A stretch of DNA of 22,313 bases from Nanobdellota archaeon (GCA_018812355.1 JAHJDQ010000160.1:1-22313); one strand, 5' to 3'. Shown: positions 7,961 to 14,460, counted from the stretch's first letter. Made by a program: numbers and translations. The notes: a model not told the origin generated them from the letters alone.

Positions 7961-7998
7961 TTGTTCCACCTCTTTTTTTCATAATATTATATTTTAAA

Positions 7999-8550
7999 TT
8001 ATAAGTTTAATGTTAAATCACAATAAGCTTTCAGTTCATTGATTAACTCTTTATCTTTCTCACGACGCAAACTAATAATAATCCCTTTAACTTTCCATAT
8101 TCTCATCTTACCGGAAAGAAAATGGATAAATTTAGCGACAACTTTAACATCATTATACAACAACAGAGTACTTAAACTATCAAAAAATAAAAACTTGTCT
8201 TCGGCCGGAATCGCCATGATTGCTTGGTCCATCGCAATAGAAATATCACTTAAATTTTTAGGACTACCAATATACAAACAATCTTTGGTTTTCTTAATCT
8301 TTCCACCAGCAGTTTTGGTTACCGCATCAATAAAAATGACATTATTAAGATTAACTTTTTGTTTTATAAATTTATTTTTAATATCTTCATAAGGAAGATT
8401 TAAAGTAACATAAACACCAGGAAGAGATTTTTTAATTAATTCTTTAATAATCTTTAAGTTAGTTTCTTGATATTTTTCTGCATCAACAATAGCTAAAGCA
8501 ACGTAATTTTCGTTAGTCTCCAATAGTTTTAAACCATCGCTTTTTACCAC
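7999..8550 (-). CDS. degenerate KaiC/RecA-fold protein without a P-loop
   Basis: The 183-residue product (GTG start) keeps the strand pattern of a RecA/KaiC domain, including a Walker B-like LFFDS at 121-125 followed by LSTLLLYN, much like FDS-S-F-LLYQ in the neighbouring KaiC. The N-terminal strand (VALAIVDAEKYQ) holds no G-x-x-G-x-G-K-T/S, so ATP binding by a normal P-loop is not expected. It may act as a non-catalytic partner of the other KaiC proteins. TTTTATATC at about 8573-8581 predicts a leaderless transcript beginning at or near the GTG, which supports this start. The membrane-protein gene follows in the same direction. Confidence 0.6.
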   Translation of the reverse strand: MVKSDGLKLLETNENYVALAIVDAEKYQETNLKIIKELIKKSLPGVYVTLNLPYEDIKNKFIKQKVNLNNVIFIDAVTKTAGGKIKKTKDCLYIGSPKNLSDISIAMDQAIMAIPAEDKFLFFDSLSTLLLYNDVKVVAKFIHFLSGKMRIWKVKGIIISLRREKDKELINELKAYCDLTLNL

Positions 8551-8601
8551 AATTTTAACAATTAATTGAATGAGATATAAAAATGTTTCTTAATTAAAGG
8601 A

Positions 8602-9093
8602 TTACTTTTTAGCAATTAACTCAACTTCTTGATGCTCTTCTACCTTTCCTGATTGAGCATTAATTTTCAAATTTAAGAATTTTAAACGTTTATCCATAAA
8701 AGTAAAGTTCCATAACACTTTTTGTTTAATCATTTGCAAAATGATAAACCCATCCCCTAAGTTGGCACTTGGAAATAGTTTTGAAAATTCATCTTTAAAC
8801 GTTGTTAAGGCTTGCTCAAAAGAAACTTTAACCATAGCTAGATTTAACTTTTCTAAACTCTCATTAGGTTTCTTAAAGACTTCATCTTCCGGTTTGATTT
8901 GGATCGTTTCATCAACCACAAAAATAGTAATTTTTTCAGTTTTGGGATTAAAATAACCGACTTCCCAATTACTAATAAGTTCTAAATCAGGATTTAACTG
9001 ACAAAATAAATGAGCAAGAAAACCTTCCGGATGTTGCTCCTGCCAATCTTTAAATAAAGAATCATTAGTTAATTTTTGATACTCCGGAATCAT
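8602..9093 (-). CDS. conserved-looking soluble protein, possibly with a PepSY-like end
   Basis: The 163-residue product has no signal peptide or membrane helix. Residues ~90-155 contain SFEQALTTFKDEF, then VLWNFTFMDKRLKFLNLKIN and SGKV, which recalls the helix-strand-strand order of PepSY-type domains, but the match is by eye only. Its ATG overlaps the tfs stop as ATGA, so it is translated from the same mRNA as the transcript-cleavage factor. That coupling is the only clue to its job; a link to transcription or to a stress response of the polymerase is speculative. Confidence 0.6.
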   Translation of the reverse strand: MIPEYQKLTNDSLFKDWQEQHPEGFLAHLFCQLNPDLELISNWEVGYFNPKTEKITIFVVDETIQIKPEDEVFKKPNESLEKLNLAMVKVSFEQALTTFKDEFSKLFPSANLGDGFIILQMIKQKVLWNFTFMDKRLKFLNLKINAQSGKVEEHQEVELIAKK

Positions 9094-9404
9094 GCATATT
9101 CTCTCCAGGTAAAACTACATTTAGTACATTTAAAGAATCTTGTTTCTGGTTCGTCAGCCCCGCGAGTTTGCTGCGTCCAATAATAAGCAATATTATTAGC
9201 ACACTTCTCGCAAGGAATCTTAATCTTCGGCCTAATGTCGACGTTCTCAATCACTTCAATTTTACGAGAAGCGTCGCCCTTTTCTTTAATTTCAGAACTA
9301 CTTTCTCCTTCCGGAGCTTTACTATAGCCACAACTACAAAATAAAACTCTTTTCCCACCTTTATCTTTAGGCCTTAGGATAGAACCACATTCAGGACAAA
9401 ACAT
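9090..9404 (-). CDS. tfs: transcript cleavage factor TFS (archaeal TFIIS)
   Basis: The 104-residue protein has two zinc ribbons. The N-terminal one uses Cys3, Cys6, Cys23 and Cys25 (Rpb9-like). The C-terminal one uses Cys65, Cys68, Cys93 and Cys96 and contains QTRGADEPET, the signature loop of TFIIS whose Asp84-Glu85 reach into the polymerase active site. It helps backtracked archaeal RNA polymerase cut its own transcript and restart. All key residues are present, so it should be cleavage-competent rather than an inhibitory paralogue. It heads a two-gene transcript. Unlike most genes here it has a leader of about 55 bases whose folding may control access to its Shine-Dalgarno. Confidence 0.92.
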   Translation of the reverse strand: MFCPECGSILRPKDKGGKRVLFCSCGYSKAPEGESSSEIKEKGDASRKIEVIENVDIRPKIKIPCEKCANNIAYYWTQQTRGADEPETRFFKCTKCSFTWREYA

Positions 9405-9461
9405 ACTAAAAAATCCTCCGGATTTTTGGTATGTGCCAAAAATTATTAATTTTTCTGCACA
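9405..9461 (-). promoter_or_regulatory. tfs leader RNA with competing hairpins
   Basis: On the minus strand a TATA-like TTTTTAAATA (9483-9492) predicts a start near 9461. Hairpin A pairs 9457-9460 and 9448-9454 with 9433-9436 and 9438-9444. Hairpin C pairs 9420-9427 with 9409-9416 and holds the Shine-Dalgarno GGAGGA (9414-9419) in its loop and arm. Hairpin B, 9436-9443 with 9422-9429 (CCAAAAAT/ATTTTTGG), uses one arm from each of A and C. A plus C would hide the ribosome site; B would free it. No ligand class is recognised. Confidence 0.5.
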
Positions 9462-9522
9462 TTTTGAATAAAATTAGTGGGTTATTTAAAAAGTTATCGT
9501 ATTTCTAATCGATGGACGTTCA

Positions 9523-9906
9523 TTATATTGTCGCTGCACACATTACTTCAGAATTAGTTAATAAAGATGAAGCTTCTCTTACTAAGTTGTGACCACGTTC
9601 TACAACTTGATTTCTACGTAACATTTCAAACATTAACTGAACAAAGATTACTTTTCCTTCCGTCCTAACTTTAAATTCCCATTTCTGAACATTCCGTAAA
9701 GTATCTTTATCAACATTAAACATCTTAGATGGGCCAAAAATCTGAATTCCTGTAATATAACCTTCTTTATCAATATCTAATACAACATCTTCTAGTTCGA
9801 TGGACCGATCATATTCTCTATCTTTTACTTTAAAGAAGAGAATATCATTAGCATAATCATAATCCATTTCTCCTTTTCCTTTTGCATCAAGATATTTTGT
9901 TTTCAT
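9523..9906 (-). CDS. DUF2283-type protein, putative antitoxin
   Basis: The 127-residue product has a region at about 14-65 (YDYANDILFFKVKD then VVLDIDKEGYITGIQIFGPS) that fits the DUF2283 pattern, a small beta-rich domain common beside toxin-like genes in bacteria and archaea. The C-terminal half (about 70-127) is extra, longer than the usual 60-90 residue family members, and may be the toxin-binding or DNA-binding part. It starts one base after the stop of a DUF4258-like gene, a tight pair typical of toxin-antitoxin modules. No known DNA-binding motif seen. The antitoxin role is inferred from family context. Confidence 0.6.
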   Translation of the reverse strand: MKTKYLDAKGKGEMDYDYANDILFFKVKDREYDRSIELEDVVLDIDKEGYITGIQIFGPSKMFNVDKDTLRNVQKWEFKVRTEGKVIFVQLMFEMLRRNQVVERGHNLVREASSLLTNSEVMCAATI

Positions 9907-9907
9907 T

Positions 9908-10249
9908 TTAAATCTTGGGGATGTTGTCAGTTATGTAAAACGTTACTATTTCAATGTTTTCTTTAGTTACCTTAAATATTAACCTAAGATAACCTTGTTT
10001 CTGACTGAAGAATGTTGCATAATTCTTATTCTTTTGAACCCCAATAAATGCCGGCTTTTCCTCAGTTAACATTTCTAAAAGGGTCTCATCTTTATATACT
10101 TTTCTTTGCATTTCGCTTAATCTGAAGTAAGCATGAGGATTGACTTTTATTTTACCTTTAGATTTATCGATAAGTAATCTAAATTCAAAATAATCTACCT
10201 CTTTAATGATTCTTGTTTCTGTCACATTTTGTTTAATTAACAAGTTCAT
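9908..10249 (-). CDS. DUF4258-like protein, putative toxin
   Basis: The 113-residue product has a conserved-looking His-Ala...Arg start of its core (HAYFRLSEMQ, about 39-48), a helix, then strands YLRLIFKV and IEIVTFYIT at the end. This order, H-A-x-x-R followed by a helix and two strands ending in V-T-x-Y, is that of DUF4258 proteins, which often sit beside DUF2283 proteins and are thought to be RelE-like toxins. I place it there by pattern only. It is the first gene of the pair, its TATA-like region (about 10262-10273) overlapping the left end of the 95-bp repeat. The biochemical target is unknown. Confidence 0.5.
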   Translation of the reverse strand: MNLLIKQNVTETRIIKEVDYFEFRLLIDKSKGKIKVNPHAYFRLSEMQRKVYKDETLLEMLTEEKPAFIGVQKNKNYATFFSQKQGYLRLIFKVTKENIEIVTFYITDNIPKI

Positions 10250-10268
10250 TAAAAACTTTACTGTATTT

Positions 10269-10363
10269 TTTTAGAAAAAGTTTTACAAGAGTTAAGGATA
10301 GCAGAGTAGAAACTCACCTTTGTATTTCAATCCCTAACGGTTTAACCGCTTCCACAAACAGAA
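10269..10363 (+). repeat. 95-bp imperfect direct repeat, left copy (gene-end remnant)
   Basis: Aligns without gaps to 11465-11559 with 12 mismatches by hand. On the plus strand it encodes LEKVLQELRIAE and a TAG stop, the tail of the helical protein. On the minus strand it encodes LFVEAVKPLGIEIQR and a TGA stop, the tail of the signal peptidase. Neither gene body is attached. It ends three bases before the TATA box of the nucleotidyltransferase gene. Confidence 0.85.
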
Positions 10364-10365
10364 AA

Positions 10366-10374
10366 CTTTATAAG
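10366..10374 (+). promoter_or_regulatory. TATA box of the nucleotidyltransferase operon
   Basis: CTTTATAAG, centred about 28 bases before the ATG at 10398, fits a leaderless archaeal transcript. Confidence 0.6.
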
Positions 10375-10381
10375 TAAGTAG

Positions 10382-10393
10382 CGTAATATTACG
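10382..10393. promoter_or_regulatory. perfect 12-bp palindrome, probable operator
   Basis: CGTAATATTACG is its own reverse complement. It lies between the TATA box and the start codon, and CGTAATAT repeats again at 10392-10399 across the ATG. A protein bound here would block initiation. The AbrB-like N-terminus of the gene it precedes makes self-repression plausible. Confidence 0.5.
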
Positions 10394-10397
10394 TAAT

Positions 10398-11180
10398 ATG
10401 GTTAAATTAATCAGTAAAGTCAGTAAAGGGAGCCGGATGGACCAAGTGTATTTACCTAAATTAAGACCGCCAGGGTTTAGTGTAGGCGATGCAGTAGAAA
10501 TAATTCCTAGCAAAAGAAAAAAAAGCCGATTTTATACTTACAGGGTTAGTTCTTTAGAAACGATTAAAAGCTTAATTAAAGATGAACTTTTTGACTATTT
10601 TGAGCAGATTGATAACGTCCTCATTACTGGTTCTTTTTTAGAGCAGGGCTTTAAATTTAATGATGTTGACGTAGTTCTAGTTGACAATGTTAAAGTAGAT
10701 AAAAACTGGGAGCATTATTTTCAGAAAAAATTAGGAATAAACGTTCACTTTACTAATTTAAACAGGAAAAGCCTCCGGCGAGGTTTAAAGACGGATCCTT
10801 TGTTTCAAATGATGATGAGTAAATATATTGCTAAGAAACGAGAGATCTTTCAATTTAAAAATGAGTTCAATTACAAGCTACTGGACTTACATTTATTGAA
10901 AAGCAAAACTTTATTGAATAGTTTTAATGACTTAACAGGAAAAGAAAAGTATAATCTCACTAGAAATATGATTGCTATTCAATTATTCTTAAAAAAAGAA
11001 AAATTAACTGGAAATCTCGTTGATAAAGAAATAGAAAAACTTTTTGGAAAAGGAACTGTACATAAATTAAAAGAAAATATGATCAAGAAAAGTGTGTTTT
11101 TAAGAAAATTTAAATATAGATATGAGCAAACTTTTGAAAAGATTATGACCGGGTTAAAAAATGGGACAAAACCGCAATAA
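10398..11180 (+). CDS. Pol-beta-type nucleotidyltransferase with AbrB-like N-terminus
   Basis: The 260-residue protein has three parts. Residues 1-40 (SKGSRMDQVYLPK, then GFSVGDAVEIIPSK) look like a swapped-hairpin AbrB/SpoVT domain, usually DNA-binding in antitoxins. Residues 50-130 form a minimal nucleotidyltransferase: TGSFLEQGFKFNDVD, with Gly78-Ser79 and metal ligands Asp89 and Asp91. Residues 140-255 are helical and basic. MNT-family enzymes transfer NMPs to proteins or tRNA, and some act as antitoxins to HEPN toxins. The 3' end overlaps the next gene by 20 bases. A palindrome in its promoter hints that it represses itself. Fusion of these two domains is unusual as far as I know. The role as part of a toxin-antitoxin or defence pair is inferred. 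Confidence 0.65.
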   Translation: MVKLISKVSKGSRMDQVYLPKLRPPGFSVGDAVEIIPSKRKKSRFYTYRVSSLETIKSLIKDELFDYFEQIDNVLITGSFLEQGFKFNDVDVVLVDNVKVDKNWEHYFQKKLGINVHFTNLNRKSLRRGLKTDPLFQMMMSKYIAKKREIFQFKNEFNYKLLDLHLLKSKTLLNSFNDLTGKEKYNLTRNMIAIQLFLKKEKLTGNLVDKEIEKLFGKGTVHKLKENMIKKSVFLRKFKYRYEQTFEKIMTGLKNGTKPQ

Positions 11181-11505
11181 ATTATTGCAATTAATGATTA
11201 GTAATTTAGTTAATGTTGTCGTTCATAAAATATTGGAAGAAACTGTCAGAGAAGAAATCTTAAGAGACCATTATAATAAAGAAAGTCTTGTTAGTCTGGA
11301 AGTAGCGAAAAGATATCGGGAGAAAATTAATCCCGTGCAAAGAGAACTGCCCGATAAGGATATTGACAAAATTAAAGAAGAAGTTTTAAGAAGAGCTAAT
11401 CAGGAATTACAGTTAAGAATATCTAAAGGTTACCAAGGGATTGATTTAAGTTTGGTTGAGAAGATTTTAGAAAAAGTTTTATGGGAGTTAAGGATAGAAG
11501 AATAA
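11161..11505 (+). CDS. small helical protein paired with the nucleotidyltransferase
   Basis: The 114-residue product is predicted almost all helical and charged, with no membrane segment or known domain. It starts inside the nucleotidyltransferase gene (20-base overlap), so the two are made together and probably bind each other. REEILRDH in the first third is an R-x6-H string like that of HEPN RNases, but nothing else supports HEPN. Its last 13 codons lie in the right copy of the 95-bp repeat, and the left copy carries a variant of the same tail (W to Q, E to A). That shows another version of this gene once stood at the left side. The stop is 4 bases from the convergent signal-peptidase stop. 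Confidence 0.55.
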   Translation: MGQNRNKLLQLMISNLVNVVVHKILEETVREEILRDHYNKESLVSLEVAKRYREKINPVQRELPDKDIDKIKEEVLRRANQELQLRISKGYQGIDLSLVEKILEKVLWELRIEE

Positions 11506-11559
11506 GAACTCACCGTTGTATATTAATCCCTAACGGCTTAACCGCCTCCACAAACAGAA
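11465..11559 (+). repeat. 95-bp imperfect direct repeat, right copy
   Basis: Covers the last 41 bases of the helical-protein gene, the 4-base gap, and the last 50 bases of the signal-peptidase gene (opposite strand). The left copy is exactly 1196 bases upstream, so the repeat unit is the whole two-gene cassette. Confidence 0.85.
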
Positions 11560-12154
11560 TCTTCAACCAGCCCAAATAAGGTATTTTTAATACACCCTGA
11601 CCATAAACTCGTTCTTGCTCAATCTTTGTTTCCATGATCGGTTCAAAACTATCGGCATTATGATCGCCTTTTGTTTGGTAAAAAGTTTCTCCGTTTTCTT
11701 CCCAAACTTTAATGATTCGATGGATAATCGGTTGTGGCTTATTTCCCTGAAACACTAAAATATCGCCCAATTCTAAATTATCTTGATTGGCCCGCCATAA
11801 AATAATCACATCTCCTTTTCGAAAACCGTCCCGGAATGGAAACTGAGCAAATTGTTCTTTAGAAATTCCTCTTTCTTCATACCATTCTCCGCATTTATCC
11901 CAATAATTATCATATGATTCTGGAAATTGGTCAAACTGCTGCCCACAAATAACATTATTATGTAAACCATGCTCCATACTTTCCGAAACTACCGCCACAA
12001 TCGGAAAACTCGTTCCTAATAACAAACCTAAGACTGGATAAACAATAAAATAAATCACTAAGAAAGCAATGATAACGTTCGCTAGCCAACTCCATGGGGA
12101 ATCACTCTTCCAAAAAAATTGCCAAGCTTTCTTCAATTTTCCAGTTTTATCCAT
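11510..12154 (-). CDS. archaeal type I signal peptidase (S26B)
   Basis: The 214-residue protein has a membrane helix at about 25-47 and the catalytic SESM box (Ser59 nucleophile), IIHRII with His145 in place of the bacterial lysine, and GDHNADS with Asp164. Ser-His-Asp is the archaeal and ER (Sec11) arrangement. It removes signal peptides from proteins exported by Sec at the outer face of the membrane; clients here would include the coiled-coil protein at 17855-19027. An insert of about 40 residues between boxes (about 65-110, with two Cys) is longer than usual. TTTTAAATAAA near 12173-12183 predicts a leaderless start. The last 15 codons are duplicated in the remnant at 10269-10363. Confidence 0.88.
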   Translation of the reverse strand: MDKTGKLKKAWQFFWKSDSPWSWLANVIIAFLVIYFIVYPVLGLLLGTSFPIVAVVSESMEHGLHNNVICGQQFDQFPESYDNYWDKCGEWYEERGISKEQFAQFPFRDGFRKGDVIILWRANQDNLELGDILVFQGNKPQPIIHRIIKVWEENGETFYQTKGDHNADSFEPIMETKIEQERVYGQGVLKIPYLGWLKILFVEAVKPLGINIQR

Positions 12155-12226
12155 ACCTAAACTTATTCTTACTTTATTTAAAAAGTTAACGTTAGTTTTT
12201 TATAGTTTAAATTATTGTTTTTGATT

Positions 12227-13090
12227 ATGATTCCTATTGATAAAAATATAATTCAATTAATTAATGATATTAAAAATAAGAAAGAACTAAAAGAAATTAG
12301 TGACGATTTTGTCTATCATCAATTACTAGAGTATTTTAATAATAATTCAAAATTAGCAAAATCATTTTCTTTTAACAAAAAATCAAAGCAGTATAAAGAA
12401 GTTGTCAAAAAAATTAGAGCAAAATTAAGAAGAATTTACGGCCTGTTTAGAGAAAGTGAAGATGTTGTCAAAAGAAGTAGCTTAGTTGATTTATTATTAA
12501 GCAAAAAAACACTTAACAAAAAAATAATTACTGATATCCTCACAACTCACTCCTCAACTAAAGAACGTCTTCCCTTTTATGAAGATTTATACAAAAAGAT
12601 ATTCAAAATAACTAAACAACCAAAATCAATTCTTGATCTCGGAGCAGGAATTAATCCTTTTTCCATTCCTTTAATGAAATTAAAATCATTGAAATATTAT
12701 GCTTCTGACCTTAGTCAAGATGAAGTGGAACAATTAAATACTTTTTTTAAATACTTAAAGAAAAAGAATAAACTATTTACCGGAAAAGCGGAATTACTAA
12801 ACATTTTACACTTTGTCAAACTACCACAAGCAGACTTAGCTTTCTTATTCAAGATGACTGATGTCTTAGATCAAGGAAAAAATCACAAAACAACTGAACA
12901 AGTTATCAAAAAAATCCCTGCTAAGTTCGTTGTTGTTTCTTTTCCTACTAAAACGATGTCTGGTAAGAAGATGAATTTTCCACGTAGAAAATGGATTGAG
13001 TTAATGTGTAAACGCTTAAAGTATTCTTATAAAGTTCTTACATTCAGCAATGAAATTTTTTATGTAATTAAAAAATTAAATATCATCTAA
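12227..13090 (+). CDS. FmrO/Rmt-like 16S rRNA methyltransferase
   Basis: From the ATG at 12227 the product is 287 residues (an in-frame TTG at 12215 is less likely, because TATAGTTTA at about 12201 would start the mRNA at the ATG). Residues 1-105 are helical and basic. STKERLPFYEDLY (110-122) and the SAM-binding ILDLGAGINPF (135-145) with YASD (158-161) follow, then FLFKMTDVLDQ (206-216) and VVVSFPTKTMSGKK (235-248). This order matches the FmrO family, which makes m7G at G1405 (E. coli numbering) of 16S rRNA in aminoglycoside producers and resistant bacteria. In an archaeon it may be a housekeeping modification enzyme. Substrate base not proven. Confidence 0.72.
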   Translation: MIPIDKNIIQLINDIKNKKELKEISDDFVYHQLLEYFNNNSKLAKSFSFNKKSKQYKEVVKKIRAKLRRIYGLFRESEDVVKRSSLVDLLLSKKTLNKKIITDILTTHSSTKERLPFYEDLYKKIFKITKQPKSILDLGAGINPFSIPLMKLKSLKYYASDLSQDEVEQLNTFFKYLKKKNKLFTGKAELLNILHFVKLPQADLAFLFKMTDVLDQGKNHKTTEQVIKKIPAKFVVVSFPTKTMSGKKMNFPRRKWIELMCKRLKYSYKVLTFSNEIFYVIKKLNII

Positions 13091-13095
13091 ATACT

Positions 13096-14460
13096 TTAGT
13101 GATAATTTGTTTGAACGGTTTCTCCTCGAGCCGGACCAATAGAAACTCTATCAATGGGCACACCAACAAAAATATTATGGAATTTAACAAAATCTTTTAA
13201 CCCAGTTGGTAAACTTTCAAAACCCTGCTCAATATAAGCAGCCCTTTTACTTTTAAGCTCGTCATCAACCAGTTTTGGGTCAGAAATATCTCTTGGACCG
13301 TCCCAAAGATGCCACTTAAATGTTTCTTCATTATAAATTGACTTTGCATCTTTTAAATAAAATGGAACTTCCTCAGTAAAAGTTTCATTAACCAAATAAG
13401 CAGTGCAAACTTTTACTTCAATATCTTGTAAACAATCAGCACGAGTAAGAGCAATCCTATCACAATCATTCAAAAATGCTGAACGACGTACAAAAACAAG
13501 ATCTGGCCAACCTTCTCTTCTTCTTCTTTTTGTCGTTGCTCCATATTCACCAGCATTTTCACCCATTTCTTCCAATCCCCGATCTAATGTTGGCATTGGT
13601 CCATTACCAACTCTTGTCGGATAAATTTTTTCTACTCCCACAATTTTAAATGCTTTTCGCGGTAAGCCTAAACTGGCTAAACCTTCCGACATAAGTAAAT
13701 GGGAAGAAGTAACATCGTCAATAGTTCCCATATCTACATCTAAACCAGTTCCTTGTGCTCCTTCAATAATAATATGATTGCCTTTCTCTAAATATTCTTG
13801 CATGCGATATTCTAACCTTTCTGCAAACGGTTTAAGCTCTTTCCTAATCGGTTTGTGTAAGGCGATAAGTTCATCAAAATAATCAATAGGTGAAATTCCC
13901 GCCGCAGATAATTCTAACTGTTTAAGATCTAAAACTGAGGCTAATTTTTCATGAAACTTATCAGAAACATAATCCGCAAAAGTTATCCGAGTATCACGAC
14001 GAGCATTATCCATATAAAAAGGACCCATTCCTGATAGTGTTGTCCCAATTTTATTTGTTCGTAAACTTTCCTGCCAAGCATCAAGTTGACGATGATAATC
14101 CATCAAAACACCTGCTCGTTCAGAAACCATGATTCGTCCATCATAATCAAATAAATCACGAACTTCGTTCAGTTCATTCAAAAACTTCTCGGGATCAAAA
14201 GCTACTTGTGGACCAACAGCAATATCTGCCCTGCTAACCAAACCACTTGGAGCAGCATGAGTAATGAAAGGAACAAGTATTCCTTTACTATTTCTCACAT
14301 ACATGGAATGACCGGCATTAGGTCCGCCCTGAAATCTTACAACTACAGTTCTTTTTCGATCACTTTGTTGTTGTGCTCTTTCAACAGCTTCATCAACAAG
14401 TTTACCCTTTCCAGAATCTCCCCAATAAAGACAAACATAACCTTCTAAAATTTGCACCAT
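13096..14460 (-). CDS. purA: adenylosuccinate synthetase
   Basis: The 454-residue enzyme joins aspartate to IMP using GTP, the first step from IMP to AMP. Visible motifs: GDSGKGK (14-20), GGPNAGHS (45-52), IGTT-x-x-GMGP (138-146), EGAQGTGLDVDMGT (233-246), TRVGNGPMPT (282-291), GATTKRRRREGW (307-318) and TRAD (339-342). It keeps the catalytic Asp15 and His51, and the Asp342 that reads guanine. Two changes stand out: Ser16 replaces the near-invariant Glu of GDEGKGK, and Arg340 replaces Lys in TKLD. Length is slightly above the usual ~430 and well above the short ~340-residue form of many archaea, so it may come from bacteria or be a diverged paralogue. AAGGAGGG lies about nine bases before the ATG. 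Confidence 0.9.
   Translation of the reverse strand: MVQILEGYVCLYWGDSGKGKLVDEAVERAQQQSDRKRTVVVRFQGGPNAGHSMYVRNSKGILVPFITHAAPSGLVSRADIAVGPQVAFDPEKFLNELNEVRDLFDYDGRIMVSERAGVLMDYHRQLDAWQESLRTNKIGTTLSGMGPFYMDNARRDTRITFADYVSDKFHEKLASVLDLKQLELSAAGISPIDYFDELIALHKPIRKELKPFAERLEYRMQEYLEKGNHIIIEGAQGTGLDVDMGTIDDVTSSHLLMSEGLASLGLPRKAFKIVGVEKIYPTRVGNGPMPTLDRGLEEMGENAGEYGATTKRRRREGWPDLVFVRRSAFLNDCDRIALTRADCLQDIEVKVCTAYLVNETFTEEVPFYLKDAKSIYNEETFKWHLWDGPRDISDPKLVDDELKSKRAAYIEQGFESLPTGLKDFVKFHNIFVGVPIDRVSIGPARGETVQTNYH

Noticed and set aside
11161..11505. HEPN toxin call for the 114-residue helical protein
   Set aside because: REEILRDH fits R-x6-H but the surrounding helices do not resemble HEPN, and such a short string is common by chance.
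10269..11559. integrase-made att sites
   Set aside because: The repeat is long and 12 of 95 positions differ, no integrase gene is present, and the target is a protein gene end rather than a tRNA. Homologous recombination is the simpler view.
13096..14460. purA as a PurZ-type enzyme for diaminopurine DNA
   Set aside because: The catalytic Asp (residue 15) and most PurA boxes are kept, and no companion genes for modified purines are in the window. The Ser is one position later than the change I would expect in PurZ.
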